DNA of 64,000 nucleotides from JAGVPT01 sp963827085 (GTDB taxonomy: Bacteria; Bacteroidota; Ignavibacteria; UBA10030; UBA8401): assembly GCA_963827085.1 (NCBI GenBank), contig CAWGZY010000001.1, forward strand, positions 1-64,000, read 5' to 3'. The position numbers were made by a program, and so were the translations under genes. The notes beneath the pieces were generated by a model. The model had not been told where the DNA came from and did no database searches. It worked only from the letters and a program-made list of their open reading frames with translations. The number at the start of each line of letters is the position of its first letter. Position 1 is the stretch's first letter. This document shows, piece by piece, positions 53,967-63,134 of the stretch.

Positions 53967-55265
53967 ATGCCACGACAGAAAAAAAATAGAGAACAATCCA
54001 AGGAGCCCGCGCCCGGTTTCCCCGTTGAAGTAAACAGGGTAGAAGCAATTATTTTTTCCGCCGGCATTGTCCTTTTTTTGTTCCTCATATACACGATTCG
54101 AGATATCGCATCGCCGTTTGTCGTCCTCGGAGCCATTCTTTTTCTGCTGTATCCCCTCCGCTCGAACATCATGGCGCGGAATGTCATGTGGCTCTCTGTT
54201 CTCCTCTTCTTTTTCTGGTTTCTCTATTCGATAGTCGGTGTTCTCGCTCCGTTTGTCGTCGCCATGCTGTTTGCGTACATCCTTCATCCGATGGTCGCGA
54301 AAGCCGAGTCATGGGGTATTCCCCGCTGGGCCACATCGCTCGTCATTATTTTGTGCGGCATCGCTGTTTTGACGGTGGTCGCCTTGCTTGTGTTGCCGAT
54401 TGCGTTCTCCCAGTTCTCCGGAATTCTGGAAGCGGCGTCGATGATCTCCAATGATTTCACGAATTGGATGTTTTCTAACCGGATGGAAGTATCGTTGCGA
54501 AAGTACGGAATTTCCACACAGCAGCTGCGTGATATGCTTACCACAGGTTTCGCGCCGCGGTTGGAAATTATCATGAAAGGTCTGCTTGAAGGAACGTTCG
54601 GTTTGGTGAGCGGACTCTCGACCGTTGTGAGCCGCATCGTGAATATGGTGATCATTCCATTCCTCGCGTTTTATGTGCTGAAAGATTTTCCGATCATCAG
54701 GCACCGGGTGAGAATGCTTCTTCCCCGTTCGAAACGGGAACGTGCGAGCGAATACTATGCCCGCGTCGATGAACTGCTCGGCAGGTACATTCGCGGCGCA
54801 ATTACTGTTGCAGGTATCAATGCAGTACTTGTCACTTTCTTCTTTTCTGTTTTTGGCATTCAGTACCCTCTCGTACTCGGGATCGTCGCAGGCGTTCTGG
54901 ACTTAATTCCTTACTTCGGACTCATCATCATGTTGGTGCTCTCGGTTATCGTTGCGTCCTTCAGCGTATCGTCGGTCGCCGGACATATGATTTTGGCAGC
55001 GTCGACGATCGGCGCGCTTCATGTATTCGAGGCCGCAGTGCTTTCGCCGAAAATCATCGGCTCTAAAGTCGGGATTCATCCCGTGCTGCTTATACTCTCC
55101 TTGCTCGTTTTCTCGTTCTTTCTTGGTTTCATCGGACTGCTTATCGCGGTGCCGACGACCGCTATCATTATCATGCTTGTCCGGGAATGGGAACAAAGAA
55201 AAAAAAGCCTCTCGAAATTCGCTCCGATTCTGGAGAATGCAATCTCATCTGAGAAACAGCGATGA
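53967..55265 (+). CDS. AI-2E family (PerM/TqsA-type) permease
   Basis: 432 residues. A charged N-tail (PRQKKNREQSKEPAPGF) precedes about eight membrane helices. Conserved features of the family are visible: PFVVAMLFAYILHPMVAKAESWGIPRW, the central extended loop with VEVSL-like helices, FLAFYVLKDFP, RYIRGAITVAGINAVLV and LGLIAGVLDLIPYFGLII-like (GIVAGVLDLIPYFGLII). Family members export signals or metabolites; substrate unknown. The C-terminal stop overlaps the rsmI start. Confidence 0.9.
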   Translation: MPRQKKNREQSKEPAPGFPVEVNRVEAIIFSAGIVLFLFLIYTIRDIASPFVVLGAILFLLYPLRSNIMARNVMWLSVLLFFFWFLYSIVGVLAPFVVAMLFAYILHPMVAKAESWGIPRWATSLVIILCGIAVLTVVALLVLPIAFSQFSGILEAASMISNDFTNWMFSNRMEVSLRKYGISTQQLRDMLTTGFAPRLEIIMKGLLEGTFGLVSGLSTVVSRIVNMVIIPFLAFYVLKDFPIIRHRVRMLLPRSKRERASEYYARVDELLGRYIRGAITVAGINAVLVTFFFSVFGIQYPLVLGIVAGVLDLIPYFGLIIMLVLSVIVASFSVSSVAGHMILAASTIGALHVFEAAVLSPKIIGSKVGIHPVLLILSLLVFSFFLGFIGLLIAVPTTAIIIMLVREWEQRKKSLSKFAPILENAISSEKQR

Positions 55266-55945
55266 AGGGGACACTCTATCTTGTTGCCACGCCGATCGGC
55301 AATTTTGCCGACATGACTTTTCGAGCTATCGAAGTACTAAAGCTGGTCGATATTGTCGTGTATGAAGAGCGGAAGGAAGGGGGACGATTACTCCGTCATT
55401 TTGGCATCGAGAAGCCGGTAGAAAGCCTCAACGAACATAACGAGGCCGCGGCAACATTTATCATCCTCGACCATCTCGCCAAAGGGAAAAATATTGCCGT
55501 AGTTTCCGACTGCGGAACGCCGGTATTTTCCGACCCCGGCCAGCTCCTTGTTCGCAAGGCCATCGATGCAGGAATCAAAGTCGTTCCCATTCCGGGCGCA
55601 TCGTCTCTCATGCCGGCATTGACTGTCTCCGGGTTTTCCATCGACCAGTTTGTATTTTATGGATGGCTGTCCCCCAAGCGCCCGCGCCGGATTACGGAGC
55701 TTCAGCAATTAAAGCGTGAACGGCGCACGATTGTGTTGATGGATACGCCGTACCGGCTGCTCGCACTTCTTAAAGATATCAGCGACACGTTCGGTGCGTC
55801 GCGCCGACTTTGCGTTGCTTTCGACCTCACGCTCCCCGATGAAGAAATTTTCCACGGCACCGGGCCGTTATTACTCGATAAACTGACAAAACTCGATAAG
55901 AAAGGGGAGTTTGTCGTCGTTATTGAGAGCAGTAATCAGTTATGA
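55262..55945 (+). CDS. rsmI: 16S rRNA (cytidine1402-2'-O)-methyltransferase
   Basis: 227 residues. TPIGNFADMTFRAIEVL, YEERKEGGRLLRHF, VSDCGTPVFSDPG and IPGASSLMPALTVSGF are tetrapyrrole-methylase-fold RsmI signatures. Methylates C1402 in the ribosomal decoding centre. ATG overlaps the preceding TGA. It is shorter than the E. coli enzyme (about 286) and lacks the C-terminal extension. Confidence 0.93.
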   Translation: MKGTLYLVATPIGNFADMTFRAIEVLKLVDIVVYEERKEGGRLLRHFGIEKPVESLNEHNEAAATFIILDHLAKGKNIAVVSDCGTPVFSDPGQLLVRKAIDAGIKVVPIPGASSLMPALTVSGFSIDQFVFYGWLSPKRPRRITELQQLKRERRTIVLMDTPYRLLALLKDISDTFGASRRLCVAFDLTLPDEEIFHGTGPLLLDKLTKLDKKGEFVVVIESSNQL

Positions 55946-55956
55946 GTTGTAGGTTG

Positions 55957-56069
55957 TAAGTTCTAAGCTATAAGTCAAAAGTGATAAAAAAGTGTAGTTT
56001 CTTTGCCGATTGTTCTTGATTCCTTCTTGCGAGTACTTAGAAAAAACATAACTTAAAGCTTAGAACTTA
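55957..56069. repeat. Inverted repeat pair (TAAGTTCTAAGCT)
   Basis: TAAGTTCTAAGCT at 55957-55969 and its reverse complement at 56057-56069, with flanks also similar. A third copy (ATAAGTTCTAAGC) lies at 58359-58371. Together they occupy the 185-base gap after rsmI. Confidence 0.75.
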
Positions 56070-56130
56070 TCACACATAAATTAAGACTACCTTTGCTCTT
56101 CCTTATGGATTTTCCTATATTGGCGATAGA

Positions 56131-57168
56131 ATGAAACAGTTGCCAATACAAAAGATGCAAGCGCCCGAAATTTACGGCGATTTTTGGTTCAATTCCGACC
56201 CTCTCACGATTCGTGCGATGCAGGGGCAGGTCATTCTCCTCTGTTTCTGGGATTATACGTCAGAGAGTTCGCTTACCACAATGAGTTTTGTCGAAGAATG
56301 GGATCGCCGGTACAAGGAAATGGGTTTAGTCGTCATCGGCATCCATTCTCCGGAATTCTCCTTTGCGCGCAATCCAAAGTTTGTAGAAGGTTCGTTGCAG
56401 CGGCACGGTTTTCATTTTCCGATCACGACAGATAATACGTCGATGATGCGCGATGCATACAGAGTGCAGGAATTGCCGACGCTTTTTCTTCTTGAGCGCG
56501 ACGGAAGTATTTACCTGACCCATTCCGGTGATGGCGGATACGAGCGAACCGAGCGGGCGGTCCAATCACTTTTGCGCGAGGCAGGATTTCACGGAGAGCT
56601 TCCGATGCTGATAGGGTTCTCGCGCGTTGATGAAGTACTCCGTTCGTCGTTCGAGCGAACAACCCCCGCAATCCGTACCGGCTACCTGCACGGATCGCTC
56701 GGCAATGTGGAGGGATACAGCCCGGAACTTCCTGCCGACTATAACGATGCGCATGTATACATTGAAGGGAAATTCTATGCGCAAGGAAACTGGTTTGCGA
56801 AAAGTGAGGCCATTGAATTCGAAGGGGACGCGCATGATGGCTACATCGCGCTTCGCTATGCTGGAAACAATGTCAACGTCGTCGTGTCCGCAAAAAAAGA
56901 AGGGGCGATAGTGGTCGTGCTACAGAACGACAAAGCGTTAACTGTGGAAGAATACGGCGACGATATCACTGCGGATGAACACGGCAATACTTTTGTTATT
57001 GTCAACGAACCGAAACTATTTCATATCATCAAGAACAGGGATTTTGGAGAGCGTATCATCAAATTGATTCCGAAAGATGAAGGGACGACGTTTTACTCGT
57101 TTACATTTGACGCGAACCCGGCCTCGGTGTTTCATGATCTAGGAAACCATTCCTACCGCAATAACTGA
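56131..57168 (+). CDS. Redoxin-like protein without CxxC, with thioredoxin-like C-terminal domain
   Basis: 345 residues. The first 160 resemble an AhpC/TSA-TlpA-type redoxin as in DipZ (VILLCFWDYTSESSLTTMSFVEEWDRRYKEMGLVVIGIHSPEF, LPTLFLLERDGSI), followed by a region like the DipZ C-terminal carbohydrate-binding module (IEFEGDAHDGYIALRYAG). The expected W-x-x-WCxxC is replaced by WDYTSESS, so the domain has no redox-active cysteine pair. No signal peptide. The role is therefore probably not disulfide exchange. Confidence 0.75.
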   Translation: MKQLPIQKMQAPEIYGDFWFNSDPLTIRAMQGQVILLCFWDYTSESSLTTMSFVEEWDRRYKEMGLVVIGIHSPEFSFARNPKFVEGSLQRHGFHFPITTDNTSMMRDAYRVQELPTLFLLERDGSIYLTHSGDGGYERTERAVQSLLREAGFHGELPMLIGFSRVDEVLRSSFERTTPAIRTGYLHGSLGNVEGYSPELPADYNDAHVYIEGKFYAQGNWFAKSEAIEFEGDAHDGYIALRYAGNNVNVVVSAKKEGAIVVVLQNDKALTVEEYGDDITADEHGNTFVIVNEPKLFHIIKNRDFGERIIKLIPKDEGTTFYSFTFDANPASVFHDLGNHSYRNN

Positions 57169-57184
57169 ACCTGCCTGGCGCGTT

Positions 57185-58126
57185 ATGAAAACGCGAATCA
57201 CAGAACTATTTCATATAGATGTTCCGATTATACAGGCCGGGATGGTCTGGGTCTCCGGCTGGAAACTTGCTGCGGCGGTGTCGAACGCCGGGGCGCTCGG
57301 GTTAATCGGATCGGGTTCGATGTCTCCCGAACTTCTCCGTGAACACATTCGGAAAGCAAAAGAGGCTACCCGTAATCCATTCGGCGTGAACATCCCTCTG
57401 TTGCGCGGCGATGCGAATGAACTGATTCAAGCGGTCATCGACCAGAAAATCAAAATCATCTTCACGTCTGCCGGACATCCCCTAAAATATATTGATACAC
57501 TAAAATCTGCCGGCTGCATCGTCGTCCATGTCGTGGCATCGGTAAAGCACGCTTTGAAAGCTGAAGAGGCGGGAGTCGACGCAGTCGTTGCCGAGGGTTT
57601 TGAGGCCGGCGGGCATAATGGCATTGATGAGATTACGACGTTCGCGCTCGTTCCGCAAATCGCGGACGCCGTTTCCGTTCCGATGATCGCGGCGGGAGGC
57701 ATTGCTCATGGGCGACAAATGATCGCTGTTATGGCACTCGGAGCTGAAGGAGTTCAGTTGGGGACCCGCTTTGCCGCTACTGTCGAATCTTCCGCTCATG
57801 ATCGTTACAAACAAGCGATCGTCGAAGCAAAAGACCGCGATACAATCCTTACGCTGAAAAAGATTACTCCGGTTCGATTACTAAAAAACCCTTTTGCTGT
57901 TCGAGCTCAAAAAGAGGAATCGTCCGGGAAATCGAAAGAGGAATTGCTTGAATTTCTGGGCAGCGGCCGCGAACGAAAGGGGATATTCGAAGGGAACTGG
58001 GAAGAAGGAGAATTTGAGATGGGCCAAAGCTCCGGACTCGTAAAAGAAATTCTTCCTGCCGCGGAAGTCGTCCATCGGACGATGAGGGAGTTTGAGGCCG
58101 CAAAAGGCAAAATGCTAAAAGCATGA
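57185..58126 (+). CDS. FMN-dependent nitronate monooxygenase / FabK-like oxidoreductase
   Basis: 313 residues of the NMO/FabK TIM-barrel family: VPIIQAGMVWVSGWKLAAAVSNAGALGLIGSG, NPFGVNIP, TSAGHPLKY, AEGFEAGGHNG, PMIAAGGIAHG and LGAEGVQLGTRFAAT. These are FMN-phosphate loops and the AGGHxG catalytic segment. Members are enoyl-ACP reductase II (FabK) or nitronate monooxygenase; the two cannot be told apart here. About 16 bases after the redoxin-like gene, so a two-gene operon is likely. Confidence 0.9.
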   Translation: MKTRITELFHIDVPIIQAGMVWVSGWKLAAAVSNAGALGLIGSGSMSPELLREHIRKAKEATRNPFGVNIPLLRGDANELIQAVIDQKIKIIFTSAGHPLKYIDTLKSAGCIVVHVVASVKHALKAEEAGVDAVVAEGFEAGGHNGIDEITTFALVPQIADAVSVPMIAAGGIAHGRQMIAVMALGAEGVQLGTRFAATVESSAHDRYKQAIVEAKDRDTILTLKKITPVRLLKNPFAVRAQKEESSGKSKEELLEFLGSGRERKGIFEGNWEEGEFEMGQSSGLVKEILPAAEVVHRTMREFEAAKGKMLKA

Positions 58127-58309
58127 TCTAAGTAGGCGCAGGGCTAATGGGAAACTAATGGTTTGGTATTGGCGGTTAGCTTTTAGAGGGGCTTGTTTGC
58201 GATTCGGGGATTTCTTTTGTACATTAAAGATGTGGCGATTTGAATCGACAGCTTGCAGCCACGCAGCATGAATAGCTAAAGCGTCGGTCAATAAGTTGAC
58301 TCCTATTGT

Positions 58310-58339
58310 ACCCCGACGCAGCCGTGTTGGGGTTTTTTG
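58310..58339 (+). terminator. Rho-independent terminator
   Basis: ACCCCGAC (58310-58317) pairs with GTTGGGGT (58326-58333, one G-U) around an 8-base loop, followed by TTTTTT. Ends the redoxin/FMN oxidoreductase unit. Confidence 0.85.
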
Positions 58340-58358
58340 TTTTCAGGGTGAGGTAGTT

Positions 58359-58371
58359 ATAAGTTCTAAGC
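58359..58371. repeat. Third copy of the ATAAGTTCTAAGC repeat
   Basis: Twelve-base match to the repeats at 55957 and 56057, located 26 bases before the four-helix-bundle gene start. Confidence 0.7.
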
Positions 58372-58396
58372 GGCAAGCATGAACAAGGGGGGATGT

Positions 58397-58753
58397 ATGC
58401 AGGATTTCAAAAGGCTCAAAGTGTGGGAGAAGGCACATCAATTGACTTTAGACGTTTATGCCGAGTCGAAGAAATTTCCGCGAGATGAACTTTTCGCATT
58501 AACAAATCAACTACGGAGAGCATCTTCCTCGATCAGTGCCAATATTGCTGAGGGGTGCGGGCGATCGTCCCAAAAGGAATTTCATTTCTTTCTCTCGGTT
58601 GCGATCGGTTCGGCAAGTGAAGTTGAATACTTTCTACTTCTCGCTAAAGACTTAAACTATGTTTCACTGAGTAATTACGAGAAATTAAACGAGCAAGTAA
58701 ACGAAGTCAAGCGAAAGCTGATTTCTTTGCTGAAAAAAGTTGGCACGATGTGA
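58397..58753 (+). CDS. Four-helix-bundle protein (23S rRNA intervening-sequence family, TIGR02436)
   Basis: 118 residues from ATG 58397 (GGGGG 4 bases upstream; ATG 58379 gives six more residues). The sequence has FKRLKVWEKAHQLTLDVY, LTNQLRRASSSISANIAEGCGR and FLSVAIGSASEVEYFLLLAKDL, the standard family pattern, and the normal length. Homologues were first seen inside insertions in 23S rRNA genes and are also found as scattered single genes. Function unknown. It lies between a terminator and metH, next to a copy of the TAAGTTCTAAGC repeat, which suggests mobility. Confidence 0.92.
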   Translation: MQDFKRLKVWEKAHQLTLDVYAESKKFPRDELFALTNQLRRASSSISANIAEGCGRSSQKEFHFFLSVAIGSASEVEYFLLLAKDLNYVSLSNYEKLNEQVNEVKRKLISLLKKVGTM

Positions 58754-58807
58754 ACATGTTACATATCACGTATAGCGTAAAATATAAAACTTACAGTATC
58801 TGACCGC

Positions 58808-61800
58808 ATGCGCGCCATGAAATCCTTCACACAACTTCTTCAAGAAAAAATCATCGTCTTCGACGGCGCAATGGGGACGAACATTCAGGCGCAAAACCTG
58901 AGCGCCGATGATTTCGGAGGCGAGCAGTTCAACGGCTGCAATGAGTACCTTGTCGTTGCACAACCATCGGCGGTAGAAAAAGTACACGCAGATTTCCTTT
59001 CCGCTGGAGTCGATGTCATTGAAACCGATTCATTCGGTTCCGCGTCGATCGTCCTCGCTGAATATAACCTTCACGCACGCGCGCACGAGTTGAACTTTAA
59101 AGCCGCCGCGGTGGCGAAGAAGGTCGCACAGCAGTTCTCAACGCCCTCTCATCCGCGGTTCGTTGCCGGTTCGATAGGCCCGACGACGAAGCTCCCTTCG
59201 CTCGGACATATCACGTTTGCCGAAATGAGCAAGGCCTATTACGAACAGACCGCGGGACTTGTCGAAGGAGGCGCCGACCTGCTGATTGTTGAGACATGTC
59301 AGGACCTGCTGCAGACAAAATCGGCGCTCGCCGCGATCTTCAAATACTTTGCGGATAAAAAGCTTCGCGTGCCGGTTGTCGCTTCAATTACTATTGAGAC
59401 AATGGGGACGATGTTGATGGGAACGGAGATCGGAGCGGCCCTCACGGCGCTCGAGCCTTTCGACATCGACGTCATCGGCTTGAATTGTGCGACAGGACCC
59501 AAAGAGATGTCGGACAACATTCGCTATCTCTGTTCTGCGTCGCCGTTTGCCGTTTCATGCATTCCCAATGCCGGTCTCCCCGAGAACGTCGGAGGGCATG
59601 CCCACTACCACCTCACGCCTGAAGAATTTGTACAGTATCTCGGCCACTTCGTGAAGGATCTAGGCGTGAGTGTCGTCGGCGGGTGTTGCGGAACGCGTCC
59701 CGAACATCTCAAACAACTTGTCGCGGCCGTCGGAAATTGTTCACCAAAGAAACGGCCAATAGATTTTATTCCCTCGTCTTCGAGTTTATATATCAGCTCG
59801 CCCTTCCATATCGACCCGCCGCCGGTTATCGTCGGAGAGCGGACCAATGCTAACGGATCGAAAAAATTTAAAGAACTGCTGCAGACAGAAGATTATGATT
59901 CGATGGTCAACATGGCGAAAGAGCAGACCAAAGAAGGCGCGCATATACTTGACCTGTGCGTTGCCTATGTCGGACGAGATGAAGTCCGAGACATGAAGGA
60001 AGCTGCGTTTCGCTTTAACACGCAAGTGACCCTCCCGGTGATGATCGACTCCACCGAGGCTCCGGTTATTGAACAAGCGCTGCAGCTTTTTGCGGGGAAA
60101 TGCATCGTCAATTCCATCAACATGGAAGACGGCGAGGAACGGATCAATAGAATTGTACCGATGTGCAAAAAATACGGCGCCGCAGTGGTCGCGCTCACGA
60201 TTGATGAAAAAGGTATGGCAAAGACGGCAGCCGCAAAACTCGAAGTCGCAAAGCGGATGCATAACTTGTCGGTCAACAAATTCGGCATGAAGCCGAGCGA
60301 TCTTATCTTTGATACGCTTACGTTCACACTCGGCAGCGGGGACGAGGAATTCCGAAAGGCGGGTATCGAAACAATCGAGGGAATCCGGCTCATAAAAAAA
60401 GAATTTCCGGAGGCAAAGACTCTTCTCGGGGTCAGTAATATCTCGTTCGGACTGGCCCCCCATATCCGGCACGTGCTCAATTCAGTATTTCTCCATTATG
60501 CAATTGAGGCAGGTCTCGATATGGCGATCGTGAACGCGCAAAAAATTATGCCTCTTTTCAAGATTGAGGAACGCGGACGGGAACTGTGCCGCCAGGTGGT
60601 TTTCGATGAACGAAAATGGGATGGGGAAAAGTGCGTGTTCGACCCGCTGACGGAGTTGATGGCGTATTATGCCGATAAGAAAGGGGAGGCAAAGAAGGAG
60701 AAAAAATCCCTCGGTTCGACGGTAGAGGAAATCCTGAGGAACCGAATTGTAGATGGGGATAAACAGAATCTTCAAGTTGACTTAGACGAAGCGCTGAAAA
60801 AACATTCTGCTCTCGATATCATCAACAATATTTTACTCGACGGAATGAAAGTTGTCGGCGACCTCTTTGGACGCGGCGAGATGCAGCTGCCGTTCGTCTT
60901 GCAGTCCGCGGAGGTGATGAAAGCCGCCGTTTCATACCTCGAACAGTTCATGGAGAAATCCGAGAGCACAAGTAAAGGTTCGATGGTTCTTGCCACGGTG
61001 AAAGGAGACGTCCACGACATTGGAAAGAATCTTGTGGATATCATTCTTACCAACAACGGCTACAAAGTCTACAATCTGGGGATAAAGCAGCCGGTTGAGA
61101 ACATCATGCGGGCATACGAGGAGTACAAAGCAGATGCGATCGGCATGAGCGGGCTCCTAGTTAAATCGACGCTTGTTATGAAAGAAAACCTTGACGTGTT
61201 GAACGAACGGGGCTTGACGCCCCCCATCGTTCTTGGCGGTGCAGCGCTGACGCGCCGTTACGTCGAACAAGATTTGCGCGGATTGTATCGGGGTCTGGTT
61301 GTTTACGCGAACGACGCGTTCGATGGGCTGCATTTTATGGAACAATTGAAAACGAAAGGGATATCGAGTTTCAAGTCGGCGGAGACTTTACAGACGCCTC
61401 TTGAGGAAGAGCCCGAAGAAATGCTCACCGGGTCCGAGGCAAAGATTGCTTTGATACTAAAGAAAGAGACGGATGCGGGAAGAACCATGTGGGTAAAAGC
61501 AGAAAGTACCGAGGGGCAGGCCGTGGGTCGTTCGAAAGTTTCCCCCAACGTTGAGATACCCGTTCCGCCGTTTTGGGGGACCCGCGTGGTCGATAACATT
61601 CAACTCGACAGCGTGTTTCCGTATGTCAACGAAACCGCGCTCATCAAAGGCCAATGGCAGGTGCGTAAAGGGAAAAAAACAGAGACGGAATACAAACAAT
61701 TTTTGGCTGAAAATATTTATCCCGAGTTGGAAAGGCTGAAACAGCAATGCAAGGTGGAAAAATTGCTCGACCCGAAAGTCGTGTACGGATATTTTCCCTG

Positions 61801-62350
61801 TCAATCGTACGGCGACGATTTGATCATTTACAATGAGAATCGGAAATCAGAGCGACTGCGTTTTACATTCCCCCGGCAAAATGGAGACCGGTATTTATGT
61901 TTATCGGATTATTTTGCGTCGGTCGATTCCGGGCGGACGGACGTTGTTGCATTTCATCTGGTGACGATGGGAGCGTGTGCGTCAAAACATTCCGCACATC
62001 TGTTTGAGTCGAATAACTATAAAGAGTATCTTTATTTCCACGGGCTGAGTGTTGAATCGGCGGAGGCGCTTGCCGAGTTATGGCACAAAAAGATCCGGGA
62101 AGAGTTAGGCATTGCCGGGGGCGATTCACCCGACATCAAGCGGCTGTTCAGCCAGGGTTACCATGGATCCCGGTACAGCTTCGGCTACCCTGCATGCCCG
62201 AACCTTGAAGATTCAACGAAGCTCTTCGAGCTTCTGCAGCCGGAACGGATCGGCGTGAAGCTCTCGGAGGAATTCATGATTGAGCCGGAACAATCGACAG
62301 ACGCGATCATCGTCCATCATCCGGAAGCAAAATACTTTAATATCAAATAA
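58808..62350 (+). CDS. metH: Cobalamin-dependent methionine synthase
   Basis: 1180 residues with all four modules. Homocysteine domain: FDGAMGTNIQ and zinc ligands ...VVGGCCGTRPEHL. Pterin (methyl-THF) domain from about 330: VGERTNANGSKKFKELL. Cobalamin domain: the helical cap then VKGDVHDIGKNLVDIIL, where His of DxHxxG binds cobalt, and GMSGLLVKST. C-terminal SAM-dependent activation domain: ATVDSGRTD-like (ASVDSGRTDVVAFHLVTMGACAS) and YHGSRYSFGYPACP. Makes methionine from homocysteine. No cobalamin riboswitch fits in the 54-base gap upstream. Starts at ATG 58808 or 58817. Confidence 0.97.
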   Translation: MRAMKSFTQLLQEKIIVFDGAMGTNIQAQNLSADDFGGEQFNGCNEYLVVAQPSAVEKVHADFLSAGVDVIETDSFGSASIVLAEYNLHARAHELNFKAAAVAKKVAQQFSTPSHPRFVAGSIGPTTKLPSLGHITFAEMSKAYYEQTAGLVEGGADLLIVETCQDLLQTKSALAAIFKYFADKKLRVPVVASITIETMGTMLMGTEIGAALTALEPFDIDVIGLNCATGPKEMSDNIRYLCSASPFAVSCIPNAGLPENVGGHAHYHLTPEEFVQYLGHFVKDLGVSVVGGCCGTRPEHLKQLVAAVGNCSPKKRPIDFIPSSSSLYISSPFHIDPPPVIVGERTNANGSKKFKELLQTEDYDSMVNMAKEQTKEGAHILDLCVAYVGRDEVRDMKEAAFRFNTQVTLPVMIDSTEAPVIEQALQLFAGKCIVNSINMEDGEERINRIVPMCKKYGAAVVALTIDEKGMAKTAAAKLEVAKRMHNLSVNKFGMKPSDLIFDTLTFTLGSGDEEFRKAGIETIEGIRLIKKEFPEAKTLLGVSNISFGLAPHIRHVLNSVFLHYAIEAGLDMAIVNAQKIMPLFKIEERGRELCRQVVFDERKWDGEKCVFDPLTELMAYYADKKGEAKKEKKSLGSTVEEILRNRIVDGDKQNLQVDLDEALKKHSALDIINNILLDGMKVVGDLFGRGEMQLPFVLQSAEVMKAAVSYLEQFMEKSESTSKGSMVLATVKGDVHDIGKNLVDIILTNNGYKVYNLGIKQPVENIMRAYEEYKADAIGMSGLLVKSTLVMKENLDVLNERGLTPPIVLGGAALTRRYVEQDLRGLYRGLVVYANDAFDGLHFMEQLKTKGISSFKSAETLQTPLEEEPEEMLTGSEAKIALILKKETDAGRTMWVKAESTEGQAVGRSKVSPNVEIPVPPFWGTRVVDNIQLDSVFPYVNETALIKGQWQVRKGKKTETEYKQFLAENIYPELERLKQQCKVEKLLDPKVVYGYFPCQSYGDDLIIYNENRKSERLRFTFPRQNGDRYLCLSDYFASVDSGRTDVVAFHLVTMGACASKHSAHLFESNNYKEYLYFHGLSVESAEALAELWHKKIREELGIAGGDSPDIKRLFSQGYHGSRYSFGYPACPNLEDSTKLFELLQPERIGVKLSEEFMIEPEQSTDAIIVHHPEAKYFNIK

Positions 62351-62375
62351 CACAAACCGCTCACACAGTGATGCC

Positions 62376-62435
62376 CTTGGCAAAAGGCGCCAAGACGCAG
62401 AGAGAATGATTCTTAGCGCCTTTGCGTCCTTGCGG
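62376..62435. repeat. Palindromic repeat of CGCAAAG/CTTTGCG type
   Basis: Left arm GGCAAAAGGCGCCAAGACGCAG and right arm CGCCTTTGCGTCCTTGCGG are imperfect inverted repeats. Same composition as the elements at 26391, 35396 and 41366. It fills the gap between metH and gpmA. Confidence 0.6.
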
Positions 62436-62468
62436 TTCATATCTATTCACTAAAGGAAAACTACGATA

Positions 62469-63104
62469 ATGGCAAACCTCATTCTCGTTCGCCACGGCGA
62501 ATCACAATGGAATCTTGAAAATCGTTTCACCGGCTGGGTTGATGTTCCCCTCTCACAAAAAGGAGAACAAGAAGCTCGTGCAGCAGGCGAAAAACTAAAA
62601 GCGTACAAATTCGACGAAGCATTTTGTTCCGTCCTTCAGCGGGCAAAGAGAACCCTGTCGATCATTATGCAAGTAACGGGTCATCCACCGATCCCGACAG
62701 AGTTTGACCAGGCGTTGAATGAACGGCACTACGGTGCGTTACAAGGACTTAACAAAGAGGAGACGGCAAAGAAGTACGGAAAGGAACAGGTACACATCTG
62801 GCGGCGCAGTTACGATGTACCGCCGCCGAAAGACAAGACCGAGCTGAACCCCGAAGGGATCAGCGAAAGTCTCAAGGACACAGCAGCCCGGACGCTGCCG
62901 TACTGGAAAGAAAAGATTTTTCCGGAAATCGTTAAAGGAAAAAACATCATCGTTGCGGCGCACGGCAACAGCCTGCGTTCAATCGTCATGCATCTCGATA
63001 ACCTGACGAAGGAACAGGTTCTTGAGTTAAATATCCCGACAGGGGCGCCGCTCTTATACGTGTTCGATCGATCCGGGAAAATTCTGGAACACCGCTATTT
63101 ATAG
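62469..63104 (+). CDS. gpmA: 2,3-bisphosphoglycerate-dependent phosphoglycerate mutase
   Basis: 211 residues. LVRHGESQWNLENRFTGWVDVPLS holds the phospho-His motif; ERHYGALQGLNKEET and AAHGNSLRSIVMHLDNLT give the second His and substrate loop. Interconverts 3- and 2-phosphoglycerate. Slightly short for GpmA (usual about 230-250); the region between YDVPPPKD and SESLKDTAAR is compact. Confidence 0.95.
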   Translation: MANLILVRHGESQWNLENRFTGWVDVPLSQKGEQEARAAGEKLKAYKFDEAFCSVLQRAKRTLSIIMQVTGHPPIPTEFDQALNERHYGALQGLNKEETAKKYGKEQVHIWRRSYDVPPPKDKTELNPEGISESLKDTAARTLPYWKEKIFPEIVKGKNIIVAAHGNSLRSIVMHLDNLTKEQVLELNIPTGAPLLYVFDRSGKILEHRYL

Positions 63105-63134
63105 GATTATTCTCAGTAGGAAGGCATTTTTTAG

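Noticed and set aside
58754..58807. Cobalamin riboswitch before metH
   Set aside because: Only 54 bases separate the genes, too short for a cobalamin aptamer, and no B12-box-like sequence is seen.
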